From the NCBI RefSeq assembly GCF_020515525.1, contig NZ_JAIYEP010000050.1, positions 1-33,926 on the forward strand: a stretch of DNA of 33,926 nucleotides, written 5' to 3'. Position numbers and translations under genes: made by a program. A model generated the notes under the pieces. The model had not been told where the DNA came from and searched no databases. It was given only the letters and a program-made list of their open reading frames with translations. Positions 23,982-32,303 of the stretch are shown one piece after another. This DNA comes from Rhodococcus yananensis. Its GTDB lineage: Bacteria; Actinomycetota; Actinomycetes; Mycobacteriales; Mycobacteriaceae. Numbering within the stretch: the first letter of the stretch is position 1; every line of letters begins with the position of its first letter.

Positions 23982-25517
23982 ATGGTGGATTGGGCGGAAG
24001 AAACCGACGTTCTCGTCGTCGGATCGGGCGCGGGCGGCTGCTGCGGGGCCTACACCGCGGCGCGTGAGGGTCTGTCCGTCACGCTCGTCGAGGCATCGGA
24101 GTACTTCGGTGGGACGACGGCGTACTCCGGTGGCGGCGGTGTCTGGTTCCCGACCAACGCCGTGCTGAAGGCGGCCGGGGACGACGACACGATCGAGGAT
24201 GCGCTCACGTACTACCACGCGGTGGTCGGCGACCGCACCCCCCGCGAACTGCAGGACGCGTACGTCCGCGGTGGTGCGCCGCTGATCGACTACCTCGAGG
24301 CCGACGACGACATCGAGTTCATGGCGTACCCGTGGCCCGACTACTTCGGCAAGGCCCCGAAGGCCCGCGCGCAGGGACGGCACATCGCGCCGACACCGCG
24401 CCCGATCGCGGACGATCCGGAACTCAACGAGTCCATCCGCGGCCCGCTCGGCCGCGAACGCATGGGTGAGGCGCTGCCCGACGTGCTGATCGGTGGTCGT
24501 GCGCTCGTCGGACGTTTCCTGATCGCGCTGCGCAAATTCGACGACGTGCAGCTGTACCGCAACACCCCGCTCGAGGAACTCGTCGTCGAGGACGGTGCCG
24601 TGGTCGGTGCGATCGTCGCGCACGACGGTGAGCGTCGTGCCATCCGCGCCCGCAAGGGGGTGGTCCTCGCCGCGGGTGGGTTCGACCAGGACGACGAGAT
24701 GCGCGCGAAGTACGGGGTGCCCGGTGCCGCGCGGGATTCGATGGGCCCGTGGTCGAACCTCGGTAAGGCGCACCGGGCGGGTATCGCGGCGGGCGCCGAC
24801 GTCGACCTCATGGGTGAGGCCTGGTGGTCGCCGGGTCTGACGCACCCGGACGGCCGGTCCGCGTTCGCGTTGTGCTTCACCGGCGGCATCTTCGTCGACC
24901 AGGACGGTGAGCGGTTCACGAACGAGTACGCACCGTACGACCGCCTCGGACGCGAGATCATCGCCCGGATGGAGGCGGGCGAGATGACCCTGCCGTTCTG
25001 GATGATCTACGACGATCGCGCCGGTGCGGTGCCGCCGATCGCGGCGACGAACGTGCCGTTCTCGGCGACGGAGGAGTACGTCGAGAAGGGGCTGTGGAAG
25101 ACGGCCGACACCCTCGCCGGTCTCGCCGAGCAGATCGGTGTTCCCGCCGAGACACTGGAGGCGACGGTCGCGCGGTTCAACGAGCTGGTCGCCGGTGGCG
25201 TCGACGAGGATTTCGGTCGCGGTGACGAGCCGTACGACCTCGCGTTCACCGGTGGTGGATCGGCGCTGGTGTCCATCGAGAAGGGACCCTTCCACGCGGC
25301 GCGGTTCGGCATCTCCGATCTGGGTACGAAGGGTGGGCTGAAGACCGACACGGTCGGCCGGGTCCTCGACACCGCCGGCAACTCGATCCCCGGTCTGTAT
25401 GCGGCGGGCAACACGATGGCGGCGCCGAGCGGCACCGTCTACCCGGGTGGCGGCAACCCGATCGGGACGAGCGCGCTGTTCGCGCATCTCGCGGTGAAGG
25501 ACGCGGCGACGCGCTGA
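23982..25517 (+). CDS. KstD-like FAD-dependent dehydrogenase 1
   Basis: The 511-residue flavoprotein belongs to the FAD_binding_2 family that includes 3-ketosteroid delta1-dehydrogenase (KstD), which desaturates ring A of 3-ketosteroids. The FAD motif VLVVGSGAGGCCGAYTA opens the protein, and GGFDQDDEMRAKYG and the C-terminal YPGGGNPIGTSALFAH are family hallmarks. Tyrosines at 121, 319 and 487 and Gly491 sit almost exactly where KstD1 of R. erythropolis has its catalytic Tyr119, Tyr318, Tyr487 and Gly491, and total length is nearly equal. That supports a steroid-like or cyclic-ketone substrate but does not prove it. The ATG at 23982 follows GGAAGG. It is a single gene running towards a convergent secreted-protein gene. 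Confidence 0.8.
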   Translation: MVDWAEETDVLVVGSGAGGCCGAYTAAREGLSVTLVEASEYFGGTTAYSGGGGVWFPTNAVLKAAGDDDTIEDALTYYHAVVGDRTPRELQDAYVRGGAPLIDYLEADDDIEFMAYPWPDYFGKAPKARAQGRHIAPTPRPIADDPELNESIRGPLGRERMGEALPDVLIGGRALVGRFLIALRKFDDVQLYRNTPLEELVVEDGAVVGAIVAHDGERRAIRARKGVVLAAGGFDQDDEMRAKYGVPGAARDSMGPWSNLGKAHRAGIAAGADVDLMGEAWWSPGLTHPDGRSAFALCFTGGIFVDQDGERFTNEYAPYDRLGREIIARMEAGEMTLPFWMIYDDRAGAVPPIAATNVPFSATEEYVEKGLWKTADTLAGLAEQIGVPAETLEATVARFNELVAGGVDEDFGRGDEPYDLAFTGGGSALVSIEKGPFHAARFGISDLGTKGGLKTDTVGRVLDTAGNSIPGLYAAGNTMAAPSGTVYPGGGNPIGTSALFAHLAVKDAATR

Positions 25518-25535
25518 CCTGGTTCGCGTCCTGCA

Positions 25536-25556
25536 ACCGGGGCGGCTCCCCCCGGT
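25536..25556. terminator. Bidirectional hairpin terminator
   Basis: ACCGGGG and CCCCGGT flank a 7-base loop in the 40-bp gap between two convergent genes. Confidence 0.55.
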
Positions 25557-25557
25557 C

Positions 25558-26010
25558 TCAGCGTCGGGTGACGGTGAACGTCGCGGTCATGTACGGAAAC
25601 CCGGTGTCGACCGTCGATGCGACGGCGTAGCCGTGCTGATTGCCCCCGTCGATGCGGGTGCCGTCGGTGTTCGCGGGGCCCGTGCCGTAGTCGCTGGTCA
25701 TGAGGACGACGCGGGCGTCGCCCGGCATCGTGTAGGAGACCTGCACACCGAACCCGCGCCGGTCGGTGCTCGCCGCGCTGATCGTCTCCGTGGTGCGCGC
25801 CGACACGACGGTGGCGGCTTCGTCGACCCAGGAACCGAACTGGTTGACCACCCCCGACAGCACCATCGGTGCGTCGGTGTCGTTGCGGACCGTCATCGTG
25901 ATGGTCGGAACGTCGGTGGGTAGTGGGTCCGCGCCCGCGGTGACGGGAACCGACAGGGTTGCGGCGGCGACGAGGATGCCGGTGGCGATCGCGCGGATGC
26001 GGTGACTCAT
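25558..26010 (-). CDS. Small secreted protein of unknown function
   Basis: The 150-residue protein has a clear signal peptide (RAIATGILVAAATLSVPVTA, cleavage after AGA or nearby). A beta-rich mature domain of about 120 residues starts TITMTVRNDTDAPMVLSGV. No cysteines are present. Alternating hydrophobic strands and aromatic/glycine turns (GVQVSYTMPGDARVVLM, GFPYMTATFTVTR) suggest a beta-sandwich, vaguely like aegerolysins, but the resemblance is too weak for a claim. The ATG at 26008-26010 has AGGGAGC upstream. It lies between KstD-like gene 1 (convergent) and the luciferase-like monooxygenase gene (same strand, 81 bp away). Confidence 0.75.
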   Translation of the reverse strand: MSHRIRAIATGILVAAATLSVPVTAGADPLPTDVPTITMTVRNDTDAPMVLSGVVNQFGSWVDEAATVVSARTTETISAASTDRRGFGVQVSYTMPGDARVVLMTSDYGTGPANTDGTRIDGGNQHGYAVASTVDTGFPYMTATFTVTRR

Positions 26011-26091
26011 GGTGCTCCCTGCGTTGTCTCACTCACAGCGTTACAGCTGGCCGCGTGATTGTACCCACCGGTAGCGTGCCGTGGGGAGAGC

Positions 26092-27081
26092 TCAGGCGGG
26101 AACGAGACCGCTCGCGTGCGCCACCAGTTCGAGGGACCGCAGCCACGCGGCACGTCCGGGGGCGGACGACACGACGATCAACTCGTCCGCGGTGGATCGT
26201 TCGACGAAGGCGTCGAGGTAGGTACGGACCTCGTCGGGTGTGCCGACGGCGGTGTAGCGCAGCATCGTCAGGACCTGCATGCCCGCGGGGGAGTCGAGCA
26301 GCAGGTCGATCTCCTCGTCGGTGAAGGTGCGTCCACGCCCGACCATCTGCACGACCCGGTTGCGTTTCGCCGCGTCGAACAGGTGCTCCGCCTCGTCGTG
26401 GGTGTCGGCGGCGATGACCCCGACCCCGGCGATGACGTACGGCTCGGGATGCTGTTCCGACGGCTGGTACTCGGCGCGGTAGAGGCGGACGGCCTCCTCG
26501 AGGGCCTGCGGCGCGAAATGCGACGCGAACGCGTAGGGCAGGCCCAGCAGTGCGGCGAGTTTCGCCCCGAACAGGGACGAACCGAGAATGTACAGCGGCA
26601 CGTCGGTGCCCTTGCCGGGGATCGCGTCGACCCCGGGGATCCGGGAGGTGCCCCGCAGGTAGGCCTGCAGTTCGAGGACGTCCTGCGGGAAGCTGTCGGC
26701 CGACGCCGGGTCGCGGCGCAACGCCCGCATCGTCTGCTGGTCGCTGCCGGGGGCGCGGCCCAGGCCCAGGTCGATGCGGTCGGGGTGCAGGGTGGCGAGG
26801 GTGCCGAACTGTTCGGCGATCGTCAGAGGCGAATGGTTGGGCAGCATGATGCCGCCGGCTCCGAGCCGGATCGTCGAGGTGTGTGCGGCGACGTGCGCGA
26901 TGAGGACGCTGGTGGCGGACGAGGCGATCGTCGGCATGTTGTGGTGTTCGGCGTACCAGATGCGCCGGTAGCCCCACCGTTCCGCCAGCTGCGCCATCCG
27001 CACGCTCGCGTCGAAGCTGTCGCGTGCGGTTTCGCCCTTGCCGATGTGTGCGAGGTCGAGGATGGAGAGGGGAACGGACAC
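26092..27081 (-). CDS. Luciferase-like flavin-dependent monooxygenase
   Basis: The 329-residue protein is an LLM-class oxidoreductase of the YhbW/MsnO8 type, using FMNH2 and O2. The TIM-barrel signatures are [55 protein letters not shown] and [17 protein letters not shown]. The GTG at 27079-27081 follows GAAGGAG; the frame runs on upstream through the intergenic region but without a ribosome site. A flavin reductase gene lies 92 bp upstream on the same strand, a natural source of reduced flavin, so the two probably form a two-component monooxygenase. The substrate is unknown. Confidence 0.85.
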   Translation of the reverse strand: MSVPLSILDLAHIGKGETARDSFDASVRMAQLAERWGYRRIWYAEHHNMPTIASSATSVLIAHVAAHTSTIRLGAGGIMLPNHSPLTIAEQFGTLATLHPDRIDLGLGRAPGSDQQTMRALRRDPASADSFPQDVLELQAYLRGTSRIPGVDAIPGKGTDVPLYILGSSLFGAKLAALLGLPYAFASHFAPQALEEAVRLYRAEYQPSEQHPEPYVIAGVGVIAADTHDEAEHLFDAAKRNRVVQMVGRGRTFTDEEIDLLLDSPAGMQVLTMLRYTAVGTPDEVRTYLDAFVERSTADELIVVSSAPGRAAWLRSLELVAHASGLVPA

Positions 27082-27173
27082 CGGGGGCTCCTTCGCGTCG
27101 GGTGCCCGGGCCGTGGCCGGGCACGCCCCCGGTGCAACGACGATCCGCCGAACGGTTATTCCGTCCGCACGGG

Positions 27174-27665
27174 TCACAGCTGCCGGAACGCGCCGTACGA
27201 ACCGCGGTGGAACAGCAGCGGGCTGGTGTGCAGCGCGGTCAGTCCGGTGACGCGCCCGAGCACGATGGTGTGGTCGCCCGCGTCGTGTTCGGCCTCGAGG
27301 TCCACCTCCACCCGGGCGATCGCCCCGTCGAGTGCGGGGGCACCGTTGTCGCCGGGAGCCCAGTCCACACCCAGGAACTTGTTGCCACCGGACACCGCGA
27401 ACGCCCCGCACAGTGTGCGTTGGCTCTCGGCGAGCACGTTGATCGCGAACGTGCCGATCTCGCGGATCTTCGGCCACGTCGTCGACGTGCGGGCCGGGCA
27501 GATCGACACCAGCGGCGGATCCAGCGACACCGACGTGAACGACTGGCACGCGAACCCGATGGGTTCGTTGCCCGCCATCGCGGTGACCACGGTGACGCCC
27601 GTGCAGAAATTGCCCATCACATCGCGCATGCGCCGGGGGTCGAGCACCGCGTGTTCCGCTGTCAT
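27174..27665 (-). CDS. Flavin reductase, HsaB-like
   Basis: The 163-residue protein has the flavin-reductase fold of two-component monooxygenases. [48 protein letters not shown] and [10 protein letters not shown] match HsaB, the reductase of the steroid-degradation hydroxylase HsaAB. It would reduce FMN or FAD with NADH and pass it on by diffusion. It is somewhat shorter than mycobacterial HsaB (about 187 residues), ending at [14 protein letters not shown]. The ATG at 27663-27665 has GAGGAG at good spacing. It is first in a two-gene unit with the luciferase-like monooxygenase; no HsaA-type hydroxylase is present here. Confidence 0.87.
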   Translation of the reverse strand: MTAEHAVLDPRRMRDVMGNFCTGVTVVTAMAGNEPIGFACQSFTSVSLDPPLVSICPARTSTTWPKIREIGTFAINVLAESQRTLCGAFAVSGGNKFLGVDWAPGDNGAPALDGAIARVEVDLEAEHDAGDHTIVLGRVTGLTALHTSPLLFHRGSYGAFRQL

Positions 27666-27854
27666 CGAGACTCCTCATCGAATCGGGACCGGTCGTCGAC
27701 CGGGATCGGCGGCCGGTACCAGTGTCGGTCACGAACCGGAAGAAAGTCCCACCGGTTCCCGCTCAGTGACCGTACCCCCGGGTGTCCTCGGGCCCGCCCC
27801 ACCGGATCCGGACGACAGCGTCCACCAGGCGGGAACGTCGGTCCACGGCGACCG

Positions 27855-27877
27855 CGGACGGACGTAGCGTCCGTCCG
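27855..27877. promoter_or_regulatory. 10-bp inverted repeat, candidate operator
   Basis: CGGACGGACG-TAG-CGTCCGTCCG is a perfect dyad in the 268-bp gap between the divergent flavin-reductase and SnoaL-like genes, 57 bp before the latter's start codon. It could be an operator for a dimeric regulator or a hairpin in the leader RNA. Confidence 0.5.
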
Positions 27878-27933
27878 GACGATCCCCGCGTGCCGTCGGT
27901 CCCGACCGGTGCGCTCCACGAACGGAGGAAGCC

Positions 27934-28473
27934 GTGACCGATGCCGGTCGGGTGCAGGACAGCCGCGGACCATCGACCCTGTCGCCGATGGAGCAACTCG
28001 CCGCGATCGAGGAGATCAAGCGACTGTTCGCGCAGCGCCTGCGCGTGATGGACACCAAGCAGTGGCATCTGTACGCCGGGCTGCACACCGACGACGTGGT
28101 CAGCGAGACGTTCCGCCTCGACGGCGACGACTACCGCGACATCCCACCGGCCAAGCGTCCGGGCGCGGTCGTCGGCAACGACGTGCTCGCCGCCACCATC
28201 CGCGACTTCCTCGACGGCGACAGGTTCGTGATGTCGGCGCACCACGGGCACAACCCCGAGATCACGTTGACCTCCGACACCACCGCGACCGGCATCTGGG
28301 CGATGGAGGACCGGCTGTGGTGGACCGACGGCGACGTCGAGCAACACCTGCACGGCTGGGGTCACTACCACGAGGAGTACCGCAGGGTCGGCGACCGGTG
28401 GCTGATCTCCTACCGCAATCTCACCCGGCTGCGGGTCGATCACACCCCGGGCTTCTACGCGTACCGCCGCTGA
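27934..28473 (+). CDS. SnoaL/NTF2-like protein 1
   Basis: The 179-residue protein has the cone-shaped NTF2-like fold of SnoaL_4 proteins, which includes dehydratases, isomerases and ring hydroxylase-associated proteins. The helical start is MEQLAAIEEIKRLFAQRLRV with DTKQWHLYAGLHTDD. The later strands are HHGHNPEITLTSDTTATGIW and LHGWGHYHEEYRR, with GDRWLISYRNLTRLRVD at the end. Buried His and Asp residues (Asp94, His103 and His104 region) could be catalytic. The GTG start has a strong ACGGAGGA. It lies 117 bp before KstD-like gene 2, and they may share a transcript. The reaction is not predictable. Confidence 0.8.
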   Translation: MTDAGRVQDSRGPSTLSPMEQLAAIEEIKRLFAQRLRVMDTKQWHLYAGLHTDDVVSETFRLDGDDYRDIPPAKRPGAVVGNDVLAATIRDFLDGDRFVMSAHHGHNPEITLTSDTTATGIWAMEDRLWWTDGDVEQHLHGWGHYHEEYRRVGDRWLISYRNLTRLRVDHTPGFYAYRR

Positions 28474-28590
28474 CTCCGGGCCCGATCCGAACATCCGTAC
28501 GGTCGGCGTCCCGGTGTGCGGGATCACCCTGTTCCGGGGACATGACCGGCGCCTACCGTCCAGTCGAACCCCAGGCTAAGGAGAATTTCG

Positions 28591-30300
28591 ATGGCGAAGA
28601 GCCCCGTACCGGCCCTGACCCCGGCCCACGACACCACCGTGGACCTGCTCGTGATCGGCTCGGGAACGGGCATGGCCGCGGCGCTCACCGCGCACGAACG
28701 GGGCCTGTCCACCCTCATCGTGGAGAAGACGAAGTACGTGGGTGGCTCCACGGCCCGTTCGGGTGGCGCGTTCTGGATGCCCGCGAACCCGGTGCTCGAT
28801 GCGGCGCAGTCCGGTGACACCCGCGAACGCGGCCGCACGTACGTCCACGCCGTGGTGAACGGCAGCGCACCCGCCGAGCGCGGCGACGCGTTCGTCGACA
28901 ACGGCGCCGAGACCGTCGCGATGCTGCAGCGCACCACGCCGATGAAGTTCTTCTGGGCCAAGGGCTACTCCGACTACCACCCGGAGAAGCCGGGCGGGTT
29001 CGCCGCGGGCCGCACCTGCGAGTGCAAGCCGTTCAACATGTCGCAGCTCGGTGACGAGCGTGGCCGCCTGCGTCCGGGGCTGATGGAGGCGGGGCTCCCG
29101 ATGCCCACCACCGGCGCCGACTACAAGTGGATGAACCTGATGGTGCGGACCCCGGTCAAGGGGTTCTCGCGGATCTTCCGCCGCCTGGCGCAGGGTGTCG
29201 CGGGTCTCGCCGTCAAGCGTGAGTACGCCGCCGGTGGCCAGGCCATCGCCGCCGGCCTGTTCGCCGGTGTACTGAACGCCGGCATCCCGGTGTGGACGGA
29301 GACGTCGCTCGTCCGCCTGATCGCCGAGGGCGACCGGGTCACCGGTGCCGTCGTCGCGCAGAACGGCCGCGAGGTCACCGTCACCGCCCGCCGCGGTGTC
29401 GTCCTCGCCGCCGGTGGCTTCGACCACGACATGCAGTGGCGGCACAAGTTCCAGTCCGAGTCGCTCGTCGAGGGGGAGAGCCTCGGCGCCGAGGGCAACA
29501 CCGGCGACGCCATCAAGGTCGCCCAGGAGGTCGGCGCCGACATCGACCTGATGGATCAGGCATGGTGGTTCCCCGCCGTCGCCCCGTCGAAGCAGGGACG
29601 CCCACCGCTGGTGATGCTGGCCGAGCGTGCGCTGCCGGGTTCGTTCATCGTCGACCAGACCGGCCGCCGCTTCACCAACGAGTCCTCCGACTACATGTCG
29701 TTCGGCCAGGTGATCCTCGACCGGGAGAAGTCCGGTGATCCGGTCGAGTCGATGTGGATCGTGTTCGACCAGCAGTACCGCAACAGCTACATGTTCGCCG
29801 CCGGACTGTTCCCGCGCCAGCCGATCCCCGGGTCCTGGTACAAGGCGGGCATCGCCCACACCGGCCGCACCGCACAGGAACTCGCCGAGTCGATGGGCGT
29901 CCCGGTCGATGCCTTCGCCGACACCTTCCGGCGATTCAACGACGACGCCGCCGCCGGTGTCGACACCGAGTACTCCCGCGGGGCCAGCGCGTACGACCGC
30001 TACTACGGTGACCCGACGGTCGAGCCGAATCCGAACCTGCGTCCCCTCGACCGGGGTCCGTTGTTCGCGGTGAAGATGACGCTCAGCGACCTCGGTACCT
30101 GCGGTGGTCTGCGCGCCGACGCGGAAGCCCGCGTGCTGCGCGAGGACGGCAGCGTCATCGACGGGTTGTTCGCGATCGGCAACACCGCCGCGAACGCGTT
30201 CGGCGACAAGTACCCCGGTGCCGGCGCGACCATCGGTCAGGGGCTCGTGTTCGGATACATCGCGGCGAACGCCGCAGCGAAGGCGCCGGCGGCGTCCTGA
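28591..30300 (+). CDS. KstD-like FAD-dependent dehydrogenase 2
   Basis: The 569-residue flavoprotein is related to but clearly different from the one at 23982-25517. FAD is bound by LLVIGSGTGMAAALTAHERG. GGFDHDMQWRHKF and the C-terminal YPGAGATIGQGLVFGYIAA are close to KstD of rhodococci and mycobacteria. Candidate catalytic residues are Tyr129 (SDYHPE), Tyr368 (SDYMSFG) and Tyr541 with Gly545 (YPGAG). The length fits the longer KstD group (about 560). It would remove hydrogens next to a keto group of a steroid or similar ring, passing them to FAD. The ATG follows AAGGAG at proper spacing. The next two genes are close behind and probably belong to the same operon. Confidence 0.85.
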   Translation: MAKSPVPALTPAHDTTVDLLVIGSGTGMAAALTAHERGLSTLIVEKTKYVGGSTARSGGAFWMPANPVLDAAQSGDTRERGRTYVHAVVNGSAPAERGDAFVDNGAETVAMLQRTTPMKFFWAKGYSDYHPEKPGGFAAGRTCECKPFNMSQLGDERGRLRPGLMEAGLPMPTTGADYKWMNLMVRTPVKGFSRIFRRLAQGVAGLAVKREYAAGGQAIAAGLFAGVLNAGIPVWTETSLVRLIAEGDRVTGAVVAQNGREVTVTARRGVVLAAGGFDHDMQWRHKFQSESLVEGESLGAEGNTGDAIKVAQEVGADIDLMDQAWWFPAVAPSKQGRPPLVMLAERALPGSFIVDQTGRRFTNESSDYMSFGQVILDREKSGDPVESMWIVFDQQYRNSYMFAAGLFPRQPIPGSWYKAGIAHTGRTAQELAESMGVPVDAFADTFRRFNDDAAAGVDTEYSRGASAYDRYYGDPTVEPNPNLRPLDRGPLFAVKMTLSDLGTCGGLRADAEARVLREDGSVIDGLFAIGNTAANAFGDKYPGAGATIGQGLVFGYIAANAAAKAPAAS

Positions 30301-30334
30301 TCGAAGACCCGCTCCAGCGACAGGAAGGTGCATC

Positions 30335-30886
30335 ATGAGAAGTGTTGTCGACCAGGGTCATCCGACGCCCACCTTCCTGTCGCTCGGGGCGGAGGCCGGT
30401 GTCCTCGACGGCGGTGCGTCCGGCGGTGTGGCCGAGTCCGACATCGTCTTCTTCGTCCCGCCGCGCGGTGACGAACCGCTCAGCAGCCGCGCCCGCACCG
30501 TGCGCGACGCCGACACCCACCGCGTGGACCGCACCGTCGAGTACTTCGACAGCATCGGTCGCCGGGTCGCGGAGGTGTACGTGTCGGGAAACGGCGACAC
30601 GAGCACCGGATCCACATCCGAACGGCTCGTCGCCGAGCTCGTGCGCTGCGTCGTCGACAGATTCGGGGCCGCGAACGTCCGGCGGTTCCGTACTCGCATC
30701 ACCGGCGGCGCCGGTGACGAACCGCTGGTGTGCACAGACGGGGTGCTGCAGACCTATCGCACCGACCACGAGTCCGTGCGGGACGTCGCGGTCGTGTGCG
30801 CGACCGCTGCGGGCACCGTCGTCGGGCGCGCCTGGGTCACCGTCGCGGTGGACGGATCCGCTGCGGCGGACAGGATTTCCGCGTGA
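30335..30886 (+). CDS. Unrecognised 183-residue protein
   Basis: No family is recognised. The protein is soluble, with no signal peptide or membrane segment. It has an N-terminal variable part, then DIVFFVPPRGDEPLSSRARTV, a helix SERLVAELVRCVVDRFG, and two strand-rich blocks (NVRRFRTRITGG; VRDVAVVCATAAGTVVGRAW). Codon use is like that of its neighbours. The ATG at 30335 has GGAAGG. It starts 34 bp after KstD-like gene 2 and overlaps the next gene by 4 bases (GTGA), so it is almost certainly made with both. That suggests a role in the same pathway, perhaps as a small enzyme or binding subunit. Confidence 0.75.
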   Translation: MRSVVDQGHPTPTFLSLGAEAGVLDGGASGGVAESDIVFFVPPRGDEPLSSRARTVRDADTHRVDRTVEYFDSIGRRVAEVYVSGNGDTSTGSTSERLVAELVRCVVDRFGAANVRRFRTRITGGAGDEPLVCTDGVLQTYRTDHESVRDVAVVCATAAGTVVGRAWVTVAVDGSAAADRISA

Positions 30887-31287
30887 GCGTGTCCGAGGAG
30901 ATCACCGGCGCGCTGTTCGCCGTCGCGGGGCACCTCGACGACAAGGACTGGCCCGCGCTCGCCGCGGCCCTGACCGCCGACACCCGCTCGTACGGCCGGA
31001 TCGGGGTCGCCGACACGCTCGCCGTGGTTCGGGGATGCCTGGACGTCTGCGGCTCCACGCAGCATCTGATCGGCAACGTCGCCGTCGAGGTCGACGGCGA
31101 CGTTGCTGCCAGCCGCAGCGCCTTCCGTGCGTTCCACGTCGGGGCGGGCGCGACGGCCGGACGCACCTACGAATGCCTGGGCGACTACGAGGACCGGTGG
31201 ATCCGCGACGCCGGTCGCTGGCTGCTCGCGGCACGGACGGTGCGGATCCGCGCGGAGATCGGCGACCGCGCGGTGATCGGATACTGA
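30883..31287 (+). CDS. SnoaL/NTF2-like protein 2
   Basis: The 134-residue protein looks like a small NTF2/SnoaL_4 domain: an N-terminal helical part EITGALFAVAGHLDDKDWPAL, then TADTRSYGRIG, and strands GSTQHLIGNVAVEVDGDVAA and YEDRWIRDAGRWLLAARTV. The GTG start overlaps the preceding stop codon (GTGA). It ends the operon beginning with KstD-like gene 2. Family members act as ketosteroid isomerases, dehydratases or hydrolases, which would fit next to a ketosteroid-type dehydrogenase. The catalytic residues cannot be assigned by eye. Confidence 0.78.
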   Translation: MSVSEEITGALFAVAGHLDDKDWPALAAALTADTRSYGRIGVADTLAVVRGCLDVCGSTQHLIGNVAVEVDGDVAASRSAFRAFHVGAGATAGRTYECLGDYEDRWIRDAGRWLLAARTVRIRAEIGDRAVIGY

Positions 31288-31330
31288 ACGAGCCGGTGTC
31301 GAGGGTCGATCCGAGCGCCGGTCGCGTCGA

Positions 31331-32122
31331 TCAGTACGGGTCGTAGCGGATGTTCTCGATGGGGGTGCCCGAGTCGACGAGGCGCTGCACCGTCGCGGTG
31401 ACCATCGGCGCCGGACCGCACACCAGCACCTGGTGATCACCGAACGCCCCGTAGGACGACACGACCTCGTCGAGGCTGCCCTCGATCAGATCGTCGACGT
31501 CGGGTCCGATGTCGCCGATGCGGGTGAGGATCCGCTGGTGCCACGGATCCGGCACGTCCGGGTTCTCCACGTACTCGACGACCGGCACGACCGTCAGCCA
31601 CGGCAGTGCCTCGTCGAGCAGCGACAGCATGTCGGCGGCGTACAGGTCGCGCGGAGTGCGTCCGCCGACGAACAGGAATGCGCGGGGCGGGTTGTCGCGC
31701 CGGGCGACGTCGAGGATCAGCGACCGCAACGGCGCGAGTCCGGTGCCGCCGGCGATCATGATCGCGATGCGCCCGCTGTCGTCGATGTGCAGGTCGCCTC
31801 CGCGGGGGGCGCTGATCGCCCATTCGTCGCCGGGGCGGGTGTCGGCCACGATGGCGCCGCTGACCCAGCCTCCGGGCACGGTGCGCACGTGGAATTCGAG
31901 TTTGCCGTCCATCGACGGCGGCAGCGCCGGCGACAGGCGTCGCGGCAGATCGGGACGTTGCGGCACGGTGACGTCGACGTACTGGCCGGCGTGGAACGGC
32001 ACCATCGACTCGGTGCATTCGAGCCGGATGACGGCGAGGTCGTGGCGCAACCGGTGGTGTTCGACGACGGTCGCCGTGACGGTGACGGCGGGATCGGTCG
32101 AGGGCGGAGTGGCCGACGGCAT
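31331..32122 (-). CDS. FNR-type FAD/NAD(P)H reductase domain protein
   Basis: The 263-residue protein has a ferredoxin-reductase-like FAD domain (30-130; FHAGQYVDVTVP, RRLSPALPP in place of the usual RxYS, GGWVSGAIV) and an NAD(P)-binding domain (140-263; MIAGGTGLAPLRSLI, LFVGGRTPRDLYA, VLVCGPAPMV). It lacks a 2Fe-2S ferredoxin domain, so it resembles the reductase half of flavohaemoglobin or of some oxygenase reductases. It may pass electrons to an oxygenase or a separate ferredoxin. The replacement of Tyr by Leu in RxYS is unusual. The ATG at 32120-32122 has GGGGAG. It is divergent from the acyl-CoA ligase gene with a KstR-type site between them. Confidence 0.82.
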   Translation of the reverse strand: MPSATPPSTDPAVTVTATVVEHHRLRHDLAVIRLECTESMVPFHAGQYVDVTVPQRPDLPRRLSPALPPSMDGKLEFHVRTVPGGWVSGAIVADTRPGDEWAISAPRGGDLHIDDSGRIAIMIAGGTGLAPLRSLILDVARRDNPPRAFLFVGGRTPRDLYAADMLSLLDEALPWLTVVPVVEYVENPDVPDPWHQRILTRIGDIGPDVDDLIEGSLDEVVSSYGAFGDHQVLVCGPAPMVTATVQRLVDSGTPIENIRYDPY

Positions 32123-32189
32123 GTGGGGCTCCCCTGACGGTGAACGGTGTCGGGTCGACTCTAGCGACCCGCGACACCGACAAGAAGAA

Positions 32190-32203
32190 TGGAACATGTT
32201 TCA
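32190..32203. promoter_or_regulatory. KstR-type operator
   Basis: TGGAACATGTTTCA fits every fixed position of TNNAACNNGTTNNA, the motif described for the steroid-catabolism repressor KstR in mycobacteria. It lies in the 181-bp divergent promoter region of the reductase and ligase genes. No kstR gene is in the window. Confidence 0.6.
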
Positions 32204-32303
32204 GTTTTCGACGTTCAGCGGTTATCGTGACGGAAAGTGGGTGACGATCGACACATCCGCGGCCGTCGCCTCCCGAACCGTCCACACGACCGGAAGGACG
32301 CGC

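Noticed and set aside
32194-32303. Upstream in-frame ATG at 32194 as the acyl-CoA ligase start
   Set aside because: This ATG lies inside the KstR-type operator and has no ribosome site, whereas the ATG at 32304 follows GGAAGG and gives a normal family N-terminus.
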